Part shown: one piece after another, positions 22,818 through 33,616 of the stretch | Numbering within the stretch: position 1 is the first letter of the stretch | Layout of the letters: every line of letters begins with the position of its first letter | Source of the DNA: Chelonoidis abingdonii | Lineage: Eukaryota > Chordata > Testudines > Testudinidae | Direction: 5' to 3' | DNA: 64,000 bases | Assembly (NCBI RefSeq): GCF_003597395.2 | Contig: NC_133770.1 | Location: 296,359,508-296,423,507, forward strand | The notes under the pieces: model-generated | Told to the model about the DNA's origin: nothing | Databases searched by the model: none | Seen by the model: only the letters and a program-made list of their open reading frames with translations | Position numbers and translations under genes: made by a program

Positions 22818-23195
22818 AGTCCAGACATACCCTTACGAACAAATCATGAAACTACCCTTCCGAATTCCCAACGTTCATGCATGTGACAATAATAAATAAT
22901 AACTGGATAACCCAATAATTTGCTGCCTGATGGAAGAAGTCTTGTCATCTCATTCACACAGTTACTGCCAAATCAGTCCTTTAATCATCTACTGAAAAAT
23001 GTTGTTCTCACACGACAAAGCTCCCTCATAGACTACTGTTCAGGTAAGGGGGTTACTGCTGCAGTCTGATATGTCTGGCCTTCTATTCCAGGAGAAGAAA
23101 ATGTGGTGTAACATATTCTATGTATGAGTCACAGCCACCACTATCGGGCCTAGCAAGGAGGGAAACTGCAGGTTAGGGCATTAATTGTGTCATGC
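22818..23195. other. No recognised feature
   Basis: The sequence between the hAT element and the LTR is unassigned. Confidence 0.35.
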
Positions 23196-23200
23196 ACCTG

Positions 23201-24319
23201 TGTAGCGAGGTGGTGTGGCTCCCCTCCTCCACAGGGAGGGTTGAGCCCCATCAATCATCCCCCAGGGCAGAACTGCCGGGCGGAAGTCCCGCCCCTCAGA
23301 GGGTCAGGCGGCGACCCGGAAGGATAAAAGCCGGGCCTCAGCCTTCAGTCAGGCCCCAGCCGCTGCCGGGAGCAGATGTGCCTGCCGGCTCTCGTCACTG
23401 GGAGGCTGCTGAGGCCAGAGGCTGGTACAAGGAGCTGCCAGAGCTACCCTGCAGCCGCTATGACGAGGAGCTGCCAGAACTACCCCGTCCCTGCTTCGGC
23501 CCCGAGGAACTGTCGGACCAGAGCTGGGCCGCCCTTCTGGAGGTATTCCCGGACCTACCACCCAGCCCTGAGTGGGAGGAACCCATGGTGCTGGGTGACC
23601 CGGCGGACCAGGTAGTAAACGAGGGGGAAATTGGAAGTAGCCCAGGGGCAGCTGACTACAGTCAGGCTGCTGAGGGCCTCAAGCCTATGGCCGTGTGTTT
23701 CGGTCCGGATCCCCCTGATCGCTCTGTCAGTGTGTTTCCGTCCGGATCCCCACTGACTGCCACCAGCGGCGACCGCCGCTACTAGGGCCCCGGGCTGGAA
23801 CGCAGAGGAGTGGGTGGGCCTGCGTTCCCCCTGCCACCCGTACCCGGGTGGCAGAACCCCCTTCACCCTGACCTAAGGAAACCATTGTGGTCGCCACTGC
23901 TCTGCCCTGCTCCACAAGGGCCAGAGCTTCTTGTACTGTGCTTGGTGCCCGCCCGACCCAAGGGCTGGGCCCCTAATGACTTCGCCACTGCTCTGCCCTG
24001 CTCCACAAGGGCCAGAGCTTCTTGTACTGTGCTTGGTGCCCCGCCGAACCAAGGGCTGGGCCCCCTCTAACTTTGCCACTGCTCTGCCCTGCCCAAAGGG
24101 CCAGAGCCCATAGAAACTGTAACTGTGTTTGTTGGTGCCCGCCTGCATCAAAGGCCGGGCCCCGTTGACTTTACCTGTGCTCAGTCCTCTCCATAGGGAC
24201 CGAACGTCCCCGGACGGTGGGCCGCGGGTCCAAGGGGCCGGACCCTCGGAGGGCAGAACGAGGCCAGTGTGGCTCCCCAACTCCACAGGGAGGGTTGAGC
24301 CCCGGCAATCCTCGTCACA
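23201..24319 (+). mobile_element. GC-rich solo LTR with 5 bp TSD (ACCTG) and a tandem array
   Basis: The termini TGTAGCGAGG and CCTCGTCACA are short inverted repeats (8 of 10), and ACCTG is duplicated exactly at 23196-23200 and 24320-24324. A TATA box, GATAAAAG, lies at 23323-23330. A segment of about 44 bp (GTGTGGCTCCCC..GGTTGAGCCCC) occurs near both ends, 23213-23256 and 24267-24310. From 23893 to about 24250 a 91 bp-period tandem repeat fills the 3' part. No internal retroelement region is present. The 5 bp TSD fits Gypsy or some ERV groups. A frame of up to 197 codons (23192-23785) crosses the LTR edge, so it is not a native gene; its downstream part repeats ELPELP. Confidence 0.8.
23893..24250 (+). 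repeat. 91 bp-period tandem array inside the LTR
   Basis: The unit start GCCACTGCTCTGCCCTG occurs at 23893, 23984 and 24075, exactly 91 bp apart. A fourth, degraded unit begins near 24170. Units share AAGGGCCAGAGC, TTGGTGCCC and AAGGGCTGGGCCCC. Units 1 and 2 are nearly identical, units 3 and 4 less so. Confidence 0.85.
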
Positions 24320-24579
24320 ACCTGAATCTCCAGAAATTTTCATGACATCTCTGCCCATGGGGCAGAAATGCTCATTAGTCATTTTACATACAATAGCCAG
24401 ATTCTGCTACCCTTAGACTGGCTAACACCTTACACTGGGAATAGTACCCACTGAAATTAATGAAGGTACCTGCACAGTAAGGTCCTACTCCCCCTAAGTG
24501 GGAGAGTGCGGCCCATTGTAACTATCATATGATGGGGAGAGGCATGTGTGAGTTGTACAGCAGGAGGTGTCATTTACAG

Positions 24580-24755
24580 CAGTGGTTCTCAGACTATGGC
24601 TGCTGCTTGTTCAGGGAAAGCCCCTGGCGGGCTGGGATGGTTTGTTTACCTGCCGTTTTCGCAGGTTCAGTCAATCGCAGCTCCCACTGGCTGCAGTTCG
24701 CTGCTCCAGGCCAATGGGAGCTGCAGCAAGGGCAGCCAGCACGTCCCTCGGCCTA
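24580..24755. mobile_element. 5' half of a hAT-type element
   Basis: It starts CAGTGGTTCTCAGACT, a hAT-like terminus. It has a GC-rich body with the inner inverted pair GCAGCTCCCACTGG / CCAATGGGAGCTGC (24678-24725). The 3' half is missing, so no TSD can be tested. Confidence 0.6.
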
Positions 24756-25635
24756 GAGGCCTGACAATTCATTTCAATTCTCCTCTTGCATATTGGTGGT
24801 CTTATTAAAAACCCACCCAAATTTGAAGAGTGACCCTTCCATGAGGGGTCATCAGAAAGATCAGTAATTTTAGATTTCAACTGTTCCAGAGCCCTGGCCT
24901 GCACATTAAGGGACACATTTACAGAAAGCGTATTACTTTCTTCATGGTACTGGTCATGTTGGGTTTGATGCCTCATGTTTAGAGAAAGGAGGGTCATCTG
25001 AGATCATCAGCTGTACATTTTCTAGGCTGAAATCCAACAGATACATCTATGCATTTATGGGGAAGGTGATAAAAATGGCATTGATTTCATCAGTGCATGC
25101 TGCCATTTAAGAGGTAGCGGATGGGCGGTGAGATGTTTGCGCTATGGGATATTCAGTTGCACGCTGGTGGCAGGGTGAATTACAAAACAGCATTATAAGA
25201 ACAGGATGTTATTCAACATAGCACTTCCACAACATTTGGACAGGTCTAAGCAATAATATGGTCTCATGACATAGATTTATCCCATCTGGCAGCTTCACAG
25301 TGCTTTAAAGGTCTGATGATTTGTTTTACTATGCACTAAGATTATTTATCACATGGTTATCACCTCAAATTGTGATACGATTATATATTTATAACTTAGC
25401 AGAACCATGGGATAAATTGCATTTAGCATGCTTCTTTGACCACCTTGCCTGCAGTCCTTCCTTCTCCACTCTGACTGCTTTGTACACTGCAGACATCTGA
25501 GAAGCTCCATAACAGCTGCTTTTTTTTTTTTTTGCACAATATTTCTCTGCAAAAGATCTTTTTTTCCCCTCAAAATGAGGAATTTCCATCCAAATTTGCA
25601 CCACTACAAGGATGGGTTATATTCCATCCTGCCAT
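24756..25635. other. No recognised feature
   Basis: Unassigned, with a poly-T run of about 15 near 25520. No gene is visible. Confidence 0.35.
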
Positions 25636-25648
25636 CAGTAACATTTAA

Positions 25649-25884
25649 AGGACAGGAGTACTTGTGGTACTTTAGAGACCAACACATTTATTTGAGCATA
25701 AGCTTTTGTGGGCTACAGCCCACTTCAATGGAACACACAGTAAGGAGATATATATACACATACAGAGAACATGAAAAGGTGGGAGTTGCCCTACCAACTC
25801 TAAGAGGCTAATTAATTAAGATGAACAAGCACTCCTGTTCTTTTTGCGGATATAGACTAACATGGCTGCTACTCTGAAACCTGA
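25649..25884. mobile_element. Short Penelope-derived unit with 13 bp TSD
   Basis: The direct repeat CAGTAACATTTAA lies at 25636-25648 and again at 25885-25897. The left part (GGAGTACTTGTGGTACTTTAGAGACCAAC, CATAAGCTTTTGTGGG) is homologous to the end of the Penelope-like element at 47640-47720. The right end (GCACTCCTGTTC, then GACTAACATGGCTGCTACTC) is the same terminal region in opposite orientation. It is therefore a short copy with its end duplicated in inverted form. It encodes nothing. Confidence 0.7.
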
Positions 25885-26019
25885 CAGTAACATTTAAGTA
25901 CCAATATCTCTCAGCTCTGCAGGGCTAGAAATAGGAGAATTATGCCTGTTCTAAGTATTCTCTGTAGGTGCTCATACTGCACTCACCACTGTAGTGTTTC
26001 ACTCACTCCCTTTGTGGTT

Positions 26020-26810
26020 GTGTCTGGGGATCAGCTCTCACTCAGTCTGGCACCTCCTCCTTTAGGTGTGGTGTGGTCTCTTTCTGGCCTGTGCGTGCTC
26101 TATCTGTGTGACTCAGCCCCCCCGGCCAGGTCACTGTAGTCCTCTCCTTCCAGGGTACCAAAGTTTAGCTTCAGTTCAGGCAGTCTTCTGATCCACTTCC
26201 AAGTCTAGGCTACTTCCCCAGTGTCTGGTAAAGGAACCCAGGCCCACCCGCTATTCCAGGTTCCAACCCAGGGAACCTGTCAGCTGCAGCCATGTCCCTC
26301 TAGATTTCCAAGTGGAGTTTCCTGGTGGCCACAGGTGCTGACTTTTGTTTTTGCTGGTGGCTGCTCCACCGCCCCAAGGCCCCATTCCTGCTCGGCCTCT
26401 TCCCCCAAGACCCCGCTCCACCTCTTCTCAGCCCTGCTCCGTCCCCTCCTCTGAGGCCCCTCCACCCACCTACCTCTCGGTCCTCTCTGCCCCATCCCCT
26501 GAGCACCTCCCACCCACTCCTCTCAGCCCCCTTCCCCCAGGTTCCCCCTTCTGGCTGCTGCTCACTCCTCTCCACCCGCAAGGCCCCGGTCACCCCTTGC
26601 TTCTCTTTGCCCCCTGTACCAAGGCCCCCCTGCTGGCTGCTCATTCATCTCCCACCACCAATTTCCTCTCTTGCTAAGCCTTGCCCAGCTCCTCCCCCAG
26701 CTGGGCTTCCTCAGCCATTAGGCCTTATCAGGCCCTGACTCTCCTTATTGGCCTATTTCACCTGTTCAGGCCTTGTGCGGGATAGGTACCCCATCACATC
26801 TGGGGCTGAC
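26020..26810. other. C-rich low-complexity block within a probable LTR-like repeat
   Basis: 26355-26620 is strongly pyrimidine-rich (CCCC, CTCC, CCACC units), which yields several long but meaningless Pro/Ser-rich frames. The flanks (26020-26300 and 26640-26810) read like LTR sequence I recall from turtles, but no ends or TSD could be found. Confidence 0.3.
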
Positions 26811-27530
26811 TTTCAGATTTCTGAACGCCACAACTCCAACTGAAATCAAGGAAAAGTGGATGTGCTAAGTACACCTTAATGTTACAACATATTTATAGCC
26901 AGAGAAAGATTTTATAATACATATACACAGGCACCTATTATATGTTCACTCACACTCATATATGTACACACATATACATAGACAGTACATCTAGATATGT
27001 GTGCATGTGCTTATATGCATCATTTATAACAGATTTACAGTTAAAAGAAGTATTTTGAATGGAACATATGAGACAAGTTTAAATGGTCCTTCATATGCAA
27101 GAGCCATTAAAAACTACAGATGGAGGCTATAGTTCTTCCCAATTATAAATGTTCAAAGCCTGTACATAAACAATAGACTTGCTTCCTCTTTAAAGTTGTT
27201 AAAGATAATTTTAATTGGTATATGAGTTAGTTTGTTAAAAAAAAATCAGAGCCAAAACATTGCTGTTTTTAATTTGCTGCACTATAGAGAGACCTTTCCG
27301 TTTTTCTCCTTTCTTAAAATCTAGCTTAAGATGAATGCAAATAATGGATGATGTTGTGTTTTGTTTTGAGTTTTATTTAGTCCCTTTGTGACATTAACAT
27401 ATTGAAAGTCTTTTTGCCATGTCATTTGTAACGTTTGTGGTCCTGAGTCTGAAAAACCCATTGTGTGGTTCTGTCCAAAGCCCACTCAAGTCAATGACAA
27501 GATTTCCATTGATGTCAGTGTACCCTGGGT
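26811..27530. other. No gene; TA/CA-rich microsatellite-like stretch
   Basis: 26905-27020 is rich in ATATACACA/CATATATG steps. The rest is unassigned. A decayed AAGTCAATGAC..TTGATGTCA phrase near 27490 may be an ancient palindromic repeat. Confidence 0.35.
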
Positions 27531-27532
27531 CA

Positions 27533-28569
27533 CAGTGTTGCCAACTCTCATGTTTTTTTCAGGAAGCTCCTGATACTTAGAGGCAAGTGGTTATGGTGAG
27601 AATCTCCCCTTACAGTTAGGAAAAAAGCCATTTCTAGCCTTACTGGTTGTGGGGAAGAGCTTGACCACATGATCTCAATGCACTCGGAAGGCTTGGAATC
27701 AGAAAGCAAATAAAAATAAGCCACATTTTATATTTTTTTCAATCTCATGATGTCATAAACAGATGGTTACGGGTTAATGCCTCTTTTACCTGTAAAGGGT
27801 TAAAAAGTTCACCTAGCCTAGCTAACACCTGACCAGAGCAACCAATGGGGGAACAAGATGTTTCAAAAGGAAGGAGGGAAGTTTTTCCTTTGTTTAGAGT
27901 TTCAGTTTCAGCTGGAGTGAAAAAGATCAAGGAACCAGCCTCTTATCAGAGTAGTAAGTTTTAGAAAGGAATAAATAGGTTTATGTTTATTTCTTTGTAA
28001 CCTGTCTTATGCAATTAGAGGTAGAATCAAATTGGGTATTTTTTTGTGTAACTAAATTTGTGCCCAGGGGAACATCCTCTGAGTTTTGAATCTGTTGTCT
28101 GTGAGAGTGGCTGGTATGCTAATCCTCCTAGAGGGGTTTTCTTTACCTTTTTTTTCTTTATTAAAAGTCTTTTCTTAATCCTGATGATTTTTCCTTTGTT
28201 TTTAGATCCAAGGGATTGGATCTGGACTCACCGGGATTGGTGGGAGAAGGAGGGGGATGGTTAATTTCTCCTTGTTTTAAAGATCCAAGGGATTGGATCT
28301 GGACTCATCAGGGAATTGTGAAGGAGTCTCTCAAGGGTAGCCAGGGAGGGGAAGGTTTTGCGGGGGAAAGGGAGTGATCCAGACACTGAAATTCTGGATG
28401 GTGGCAATGATACCAGATCTAAGCTAGTAATTAAGCTTAGAAATGTCCATGCAGGTCCCAACATCTGTACCCTAAAGTTCAAGTGGGGAAGGAACCTTGA
28501 CACATGATTCTAAGCCCCTGTGATTTGGGGGACCTGACTCATGATTGTTAAATTTTGGGTTGGCATACA
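27533..28569. repeat. Old inverted-repeat element split by a younger LTR
   Basis: The left part (27533-27750) starts CAGTGTTGCCAACTCTCATG. The right part (28503-28569) ends TTTTGGGTTGGCATACAG, so the termini TTGCCAAC and GTTGGCA are inverted. The LTR at 27751-28502 interrupts it. A relative lies at 46215-46400 in the other orientation. It has no coding capacity. Confidence 0.55.
27751..28502 (+). mobile_element. Solo LTR with 5 bp TSD (CATGA)
   Basis: It begins TGTCATAAAC and ends AACCTTGACA, giving TG..CA and TGTCA/TGACA inverted ends. CATGA is repeated at 27746-27750 and 28503-28507. A segment ATCCAAGGGATTGGATCTGGACTC occurs twice (28206-28229 and 28282-28305), a short internal tandem duplication. 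TTTATTAAAAGTC near 28158 is AT-rich. A second copy of the family is at 61187. No internal region is present. Confidence 0.8.
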
Positions 28570-28984
28570 GGATCAAGCTGCACGTGCTTAATGTTAAGTG
28601 TGCAAATAGGGCCACTGAAATCAGTGCAACTGCTCACATGCTTAAAGTTGACCATGCACTTAAGTGTTTGCATGACTGGGGCTATAAAAGAACTAGCGCT
28701 TGGAGCCTAATCCAAACCATGGAAGTGATTCACTTCAGTGGCTTCTGGAGCTAATTAAATGATGGAATAAGGACTTTTTGAGTAGACGGGATTTTGATGT
28801 GTTAATTGAGTTACAGTTGCATGAGAACAACATGATAACCTCAGGTGAGATATTTTTTTATTAAAATTGTAACAGATGCCTGGGTGCCAGATTACCTAGT
28901 GATTAGACCACTGGGCCTCAACCCCAGATGGACTGAGTAGCTTCAGTCCTTAAGCCTGTGGGGGACCCAGTCTCCCTCTCCACT
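28570..28984. other. No recognised gene
   Basis: 28885-28940 (GGTGCCAGATTACCTAGTGATTAGACCACTGGG) has a weak resemblance to a tRNA-derived SINE head, too weak to call. Confidence 0.3.
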
Positions 28985-30731
28985 GGGTCATCTTCAGTGA
29001 GCTTAAACACAAAAGGGACGCTTACAAGAAGTGGAAGTGAAACTTAACAGATGACTAGGGAGAGTAATAAAATATTGCTTGAGCATGCAGGGTGTAATCA
29101 GGAAGGTCAAACACAACTGGAGTTGCAGCTAGCAAGGGATGTGAAGGGTAACAAAAGGGTTTCTACAGGTAGGTTAGCAACAAGAAGAAGGTCAGGGAAA
29201 GTGTGGGACCCTTACTGAATAGGGAGATCCATTTTGCCAGTACTTGGAGGAGAAGAAAGTGATCAAGGAACAGTCAACATGGATTTACCAAGGGCAAGTC
29301 ATGCCTGACCACCTGATTGCTTTATGGTGAGACAATTGGCTCTGTGGATATTGGGAAAGAGGTGGATGTGATATATCTTGACTTTAGCAAAGCTTTTGAT
29401 ACGATCTCCTATAGTATATTGCCAGCAAGTTCAAGAAGCATGAATTGGGTGAATGGACTATAAGGTGGAAGAAAGCCGGCTAGATTTCGGGCTCAATGGG
29501 TAGTGATCAATGGCTCTATGTCTACGTTGGCAGCGGTATCAAGCAGAGTGCCCCAGGGGTTGGTCCTTCAGCCAGTTTTGTTAAACATCTTCATTAATGA
29601 TCTGGAAGATGGATGGATTGCACCTCAGCAAGTTTGCAGATGACACTAAACTGAGGGAGAGGTAGATATGCTGGAGGGTAGGGAAGGTCCAGAGTGACCT
29701 AGACAAATTGAGGATTGGCCAAAATAAATCTGATGAGGTTCAACAAGGAGAAGTGCAGAGTCCTGCACGTAGGAAGGAGAATGTCATGCACTGCTACAGT
29801 GGGGACTGACTGGCTAAGCAGCATTCTGCAGAAAAGGATCTGGGAATTCCAGTGAATGAGACGCTGGATATGAGTCACAGTGTGCCCTGTGGCCAAGAAG
29901 GCTAATGGCATATTGGGCTACATTAGTAGGCGCACTGCCAGCAGATCGAGGGAAGTGATTATCCCCTCTATTTGGCACTGGTGAGACTAACATCTGGAGT
30001 ATTGCATCCAGTTTCGGGCCTCCACTACAGAAAGGATGTAGAGAAATTGGAGAGAGTCCAGCGGAGGGCAACGAAACTGATTAGGGGGCTGGGGCACATG
30101 ACTTATGAGGAGAGGCTGAGGGAACCGGGATTATTTAGTCTGCAGAATTGAAGAGTAAGGGGGGATTTGATGGCAGCTTTTAACTACCCTGAAGGGGTCA
30201 AGTATCAGAGGGGTAGCCGTATTAGTCTGGATCTGTAAAAAGCAACAAAGAGTCCTGTGGCACCTTATAGACTAACAGATGTATTGAAGCATAAGCTTTC
30301 GTGGGTGAATACTGGTGAAGTGGGTATTCACCCACGAAATCTCAAGCTCCAATATGTCTGTTAGTCTATAAGGTGCCACAGGATTCTTTGTTGCTTTTTA
30401 CCTGAAGGGGGGTTCCAAAAGAGGATGGAGCTAGGTTGTTCTCAGTGGTGGCAGGTGGCAGAACAAGAAGTAATGGTCTCAAGTTGCAGTGAGGGAGGTC
30501 TAGGTTGGATATTAGGAAACATTTTTTCACTAGGAGGGTGGTGAAGCACTGGAATGGGTTACCTAGGAAGGTGGTGGAATCTCCATCCTTAGAGGTTTTT
30601 AAGGCCTGTCTTGACAAAGCCCTGGCTGGGATGATTTAGCTGGTGTTGGTCCTGCTTTGAGCAGGGGGTTGAACTAGATGACCTCCTGAGGTCTCTTCCA
30701 ACCCTAATCTTCTATGATTCTATGATTCTAT
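28985..30731 (+). mobile_element. CR1 LINE, 5'-truncated, with nested Penelope hairpin
   Basis: Family landmarks in order: an endonuclease C-terminal/linker region at 28985-29050 (AGGGACGCTTACAAGAAGTGG); reverse transcriptase from 29270 (CATGGATTTACCAAGGGCAAGTCATGCC, then GACTTTAGCAAAGCTTTTGATACG, then TTTGCAGATGACACTAAACTG, the FADD-box DNA); the thumb region at 29800-30170; and the CR1 3' end with GGGGGTTGAACTAGATGACCTCCTGAGG and repeated TCTATGATTC at 30713-30731. It is interrupted at 30198-30400. Stops and indels show it is dead. About 1.5 kb is original CR1. Confidence 0.85.
30198..30400. mobile_element. Penelope-derived hairpin inserted in CR1, 10 bp TSD
   Basis: The left half (GGGTAGCCGTATTAGTCTGGATC.., CTTATAGACTAACAGATGTATTG) and the right half (CAATATGTCTGTTAGTCTATAAGGTGCCACAGG..TTGTTGCTTTTTAC) are reverse complements of about 90 bp around a short centre near 30315. 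CCTGAAGGGG flanks both sides (30188-30197, 30401-30410) and restores the CR1 sequence when one copy is removed. The arms match the end of the element at 47614. Confidence 0.75.
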
Positions 30732-31695
30732 CGGTGGTGTCACAAGCAAAATGTATGCTGTCCATTTCTGCACTTCAGAAACAGTAAGTCCTGCTGGAAG
30801 AAATCTCTCTTCACTTACAAAAAGAGTGACGTCACTGGTTTCTTCTAGTCGAAAATGAGAAGTGAATTAATGCTGGCCAAAGGTGCTGGATTAAGAGCCT
30901 TGAAGAGTTCAACAGAAGGCAGGTAGAACATAAACATAAGCATTGCAGCTTTCCTTACACCACTGCCAATGACTCTCAGCCATGAACTGGAAAGAACAAA
31001 TCTAGGAATTTGAAAACAGTTCAGTCTCCATGGCACATCCTTGGCCTGTCTGTGGAGAAAACTCACAACCGGGGTGTTGCTCTTGTGCCAATATCAGGTG
31101 CCCATCTCTATGCTCATTTCATCCTTGATGCTACTAACATGTTAAAAGTGCCAGATTTGTGGGTGGCAGTCATGATGTGGACCTTGGGCCCAGCAGTAAC
31201 GGAACTGACAATACAACATGCCTTCCACATGGTTATTGTCACTAATGACTTGGACCAGACTCAAAGAGCTGACTCTAGTTACATTTATTCCTTCATTTTG
31301 TAATACACTTGCATTTAATCCTTGATGCTATTAGCGCTTTAGGGCACCTAGCTATCAAACGCTGCACCTTCATTGGCAAGAGGGGGTTGCTTCAGAACGA
31401 CAAAAGATCTGGCTCTAAAGCACTCTCTGCAAGGATCGAGACAGCTCAGGCTGGAACTCCAGCTGGTGGTTCCTTCAGAGCCGTACACAGCATTATTGCT
31501 AAGAAACCAGGCAGACACCTTGTGGCACTTTGATAGGCGACTGAGTCATGAGATGGGCCTGCACTGTGAAATTTGGATCCAAAATTCAAATACTGCAGTG
31601 GGTGTTTGGAGTTGAGCTGTTGGCTTGGATCACCGTAGAGATCAAGGGCCAGGTATGAAACCCTCTCAAAGTTCTCTGCCATTTTGGTTTAGTTA
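30732..31695. other. No recognised gene or repeat
   Basis: A 97-codon frame at 31010-31303 has no known domain. The stretch may be unique DNA. Confidence 0.35.
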
Positions 31696-31699
31696 TTAG

Positions 31700-31880
31700 A
31701 AACAACAATTCTTTTACACTCACATATTATCCAAAGGCCTCAAAGTGCTCTTCAAACCTTCATTCCCTTGTGACATCGGTACCTGTAATAATTCCCACTT
31801 TAAAAGTAGGGAAACTGGGGCACCTGGCAGTTGAGACACTGAGTCAGTGGCAGCCATGAACAGAACCTAGGAGTTAAGTA
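31700..31880 (-). repeat. Old MIR-like SINE
   Basis: On the minus strand, the CORE-type order is seen in reverse: CCTCAAAGTGCTCTTCAAAC (tail), then TAATTCCCACTTTAAAAGTAGGGAAACTGGGGCACC, then GAGACACTGAGTCAGTGGCAG. It is well diverged. Confidence 0.5.
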
Positions 31881-33615
31881 CTTAATACCAATTGCAGCCT
31901 AAGGATGCATGTTTCCATGCTCTGTTTGTATTCTAATTAGCCACCCTAAATACAGCGTCAAGATCCAGTCATCGGAAGAGAACATGCAAAACATCTGAAG
32001 GAGAACCACAAGGACCCAGAGAGCTCTAGGGATAATTTAAACATTTGGAAGAGGCCTTGAAGAGAAGCATAAAAAGAGCAGACTTCTACATCTGCACCAG
32101 AGACTGACAGCCTCGGCAGAAAAGAGGAGATTCCTGCACTGCAGCTGCGTATTATACACAGCAAGGGCGGGACTTTCTGAAGCACTCAGCCCTGGCCTTT
32201 TGCTGACTACAGGGGGCTCAGTGGTGAAACTCCCATTGACTTTAGTGGGAGCTGAGCTAGGGCAATGCTGATTGAGTTTGACAAGCTCAGCCTACGGGCT
32301 TGAGTTGCAGAGGTGCTGTGGACCCACCATTCCCACTGACTTTGATGGAAGGGTGGAAGCTCAGGGTTTGGTGATTGGGAAAGGAACCTGGGCTCAAGAG
32401 ATTGTTCTGCTGTAGGGCACTGAAGGCTCTGGGGACTGGGATTTGTGAAGTGGAAATCAAAATGACGAGATACTCTGGGCTCTGTAGTGGCAGTGGAAGC
32501 CTTCCTCTGTCTCCCTTCACCCCTAGCCATTCCATGAACAAAGCCTGGGTATGTCTAGCCAGCTAGTGATAGCTTGTCTGCTCCATCACATGGATCAGCA
32601 TTCACGTTACTCCCTCTATCAGTGCCTGGCCTGGGGCTGGGGAAGTGAATGATCCAACCAGCAGACGAAATTTGGTGATGAATTCTGGTAACGTGCCTCC
32701 TGAGGCATATGCTAAGAAGAAGACTGACAGCCGGATGGTCAGAATTTCTCACCATGTGCCCACACAGGGGTTACGGTGGTGCCAGTTGCCCCAATGTGAT
32801 GCTGACATTCTCCCATTGTCTTCAAACTCCAACCAGAGGTTGATCCAGAGAGAGGCAAAGCTCAAGGTGGAGCCTGTTCAACATGATCACTTGGTTTGCT
32901 GGGGCGTAAGAGTACCTAAAAGCACTCCAGTGCACTCTAGTATCCTCCCATTTCAAAGTGGGTTACATCAAAGCGCCCGGCAGTGCTTTTAGTGCGCAGC
33001 AGCTAGGTCCGCACAGACACTTAGTGTATGGCAGGCTATGGCGGAGTTGTTATACCCCTGCTTGCTGCAAACTAACTGTTCACGTCTACGATACCAGAGA
33101 GAGCTTGTACTTTTCTACGGGTGAAAAAATACCCTGTAGCTGTAGCTGGGATCTAGGGCTTGCACACATCTCTGCTTTTCACCTCTGTTCTGTCAACAAG
33201 TGCAGAGGAAACCTAAACCCAGTTGTCTAAAAAAAGTCTGTTTCCTGGGGCTCCATGCCTACAGATTTTAACACAGAAATGTGAGCGCACACATATGTGG
33301 GTGTGTAGATGTAGGTGGTAATTTAAGGGTCTTACCATCATCAACTCTTCTGGGAAGATTTAAAATACCACTCTGCCTGTAGGCAGTGATTTCAGGACTT
33401 TCTCTTAGCAAATTAAAACCCAGTTCTTTTATTTTTTTGTAAAGTGCATGCGTAGGTGGTGAGACTGGGCTCACCTTTGGCAACTCTGATGTAAAAATAA
33501 AACTTGTAAGACATTTAAAAATTCAGAGAAGGTTTCAGATCTTCCTGCAGCCAAATTAGCACAGATACATAGAGTAGACAGTAGCGTGGCGCAGATATGG
33601 GGCCTGCTTGTTGTT
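31881..33615. other. Mostly unassigned; possible decayed inverted-repeat elements
   Basis: 32220-32360 carries CCCATTGACTTTAGTGGGAGCTGAG-type phrases of ancient repeats. 32930-33190 contains GCACTCCAGTGC and CAGTGCTTTTAGTGCGCAGC, which may be a decayed DNA element. I see no gene. Confidence 0.3.
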
Positions 33616-33616
33616 T

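Noticed and set aside
23192..23785. 197-codon frame as a host gene
   Set aside because: It begins outside the LTR and runs into it, crossing the TSD, so it cannot be an inherited gene of either.
23873..24382. 169-codon minus frame
   Set aside because: It runs antisense through the 91 bp tandem array and repeats with it.
26325..26738. Pro-rich frames on both strands
   Set aside because: They come from a pyrimidine-rich low-complexity stretch.
28885..28940. Possible tRNA-like head
   Set aside because: Similarity is short and no B box follows.
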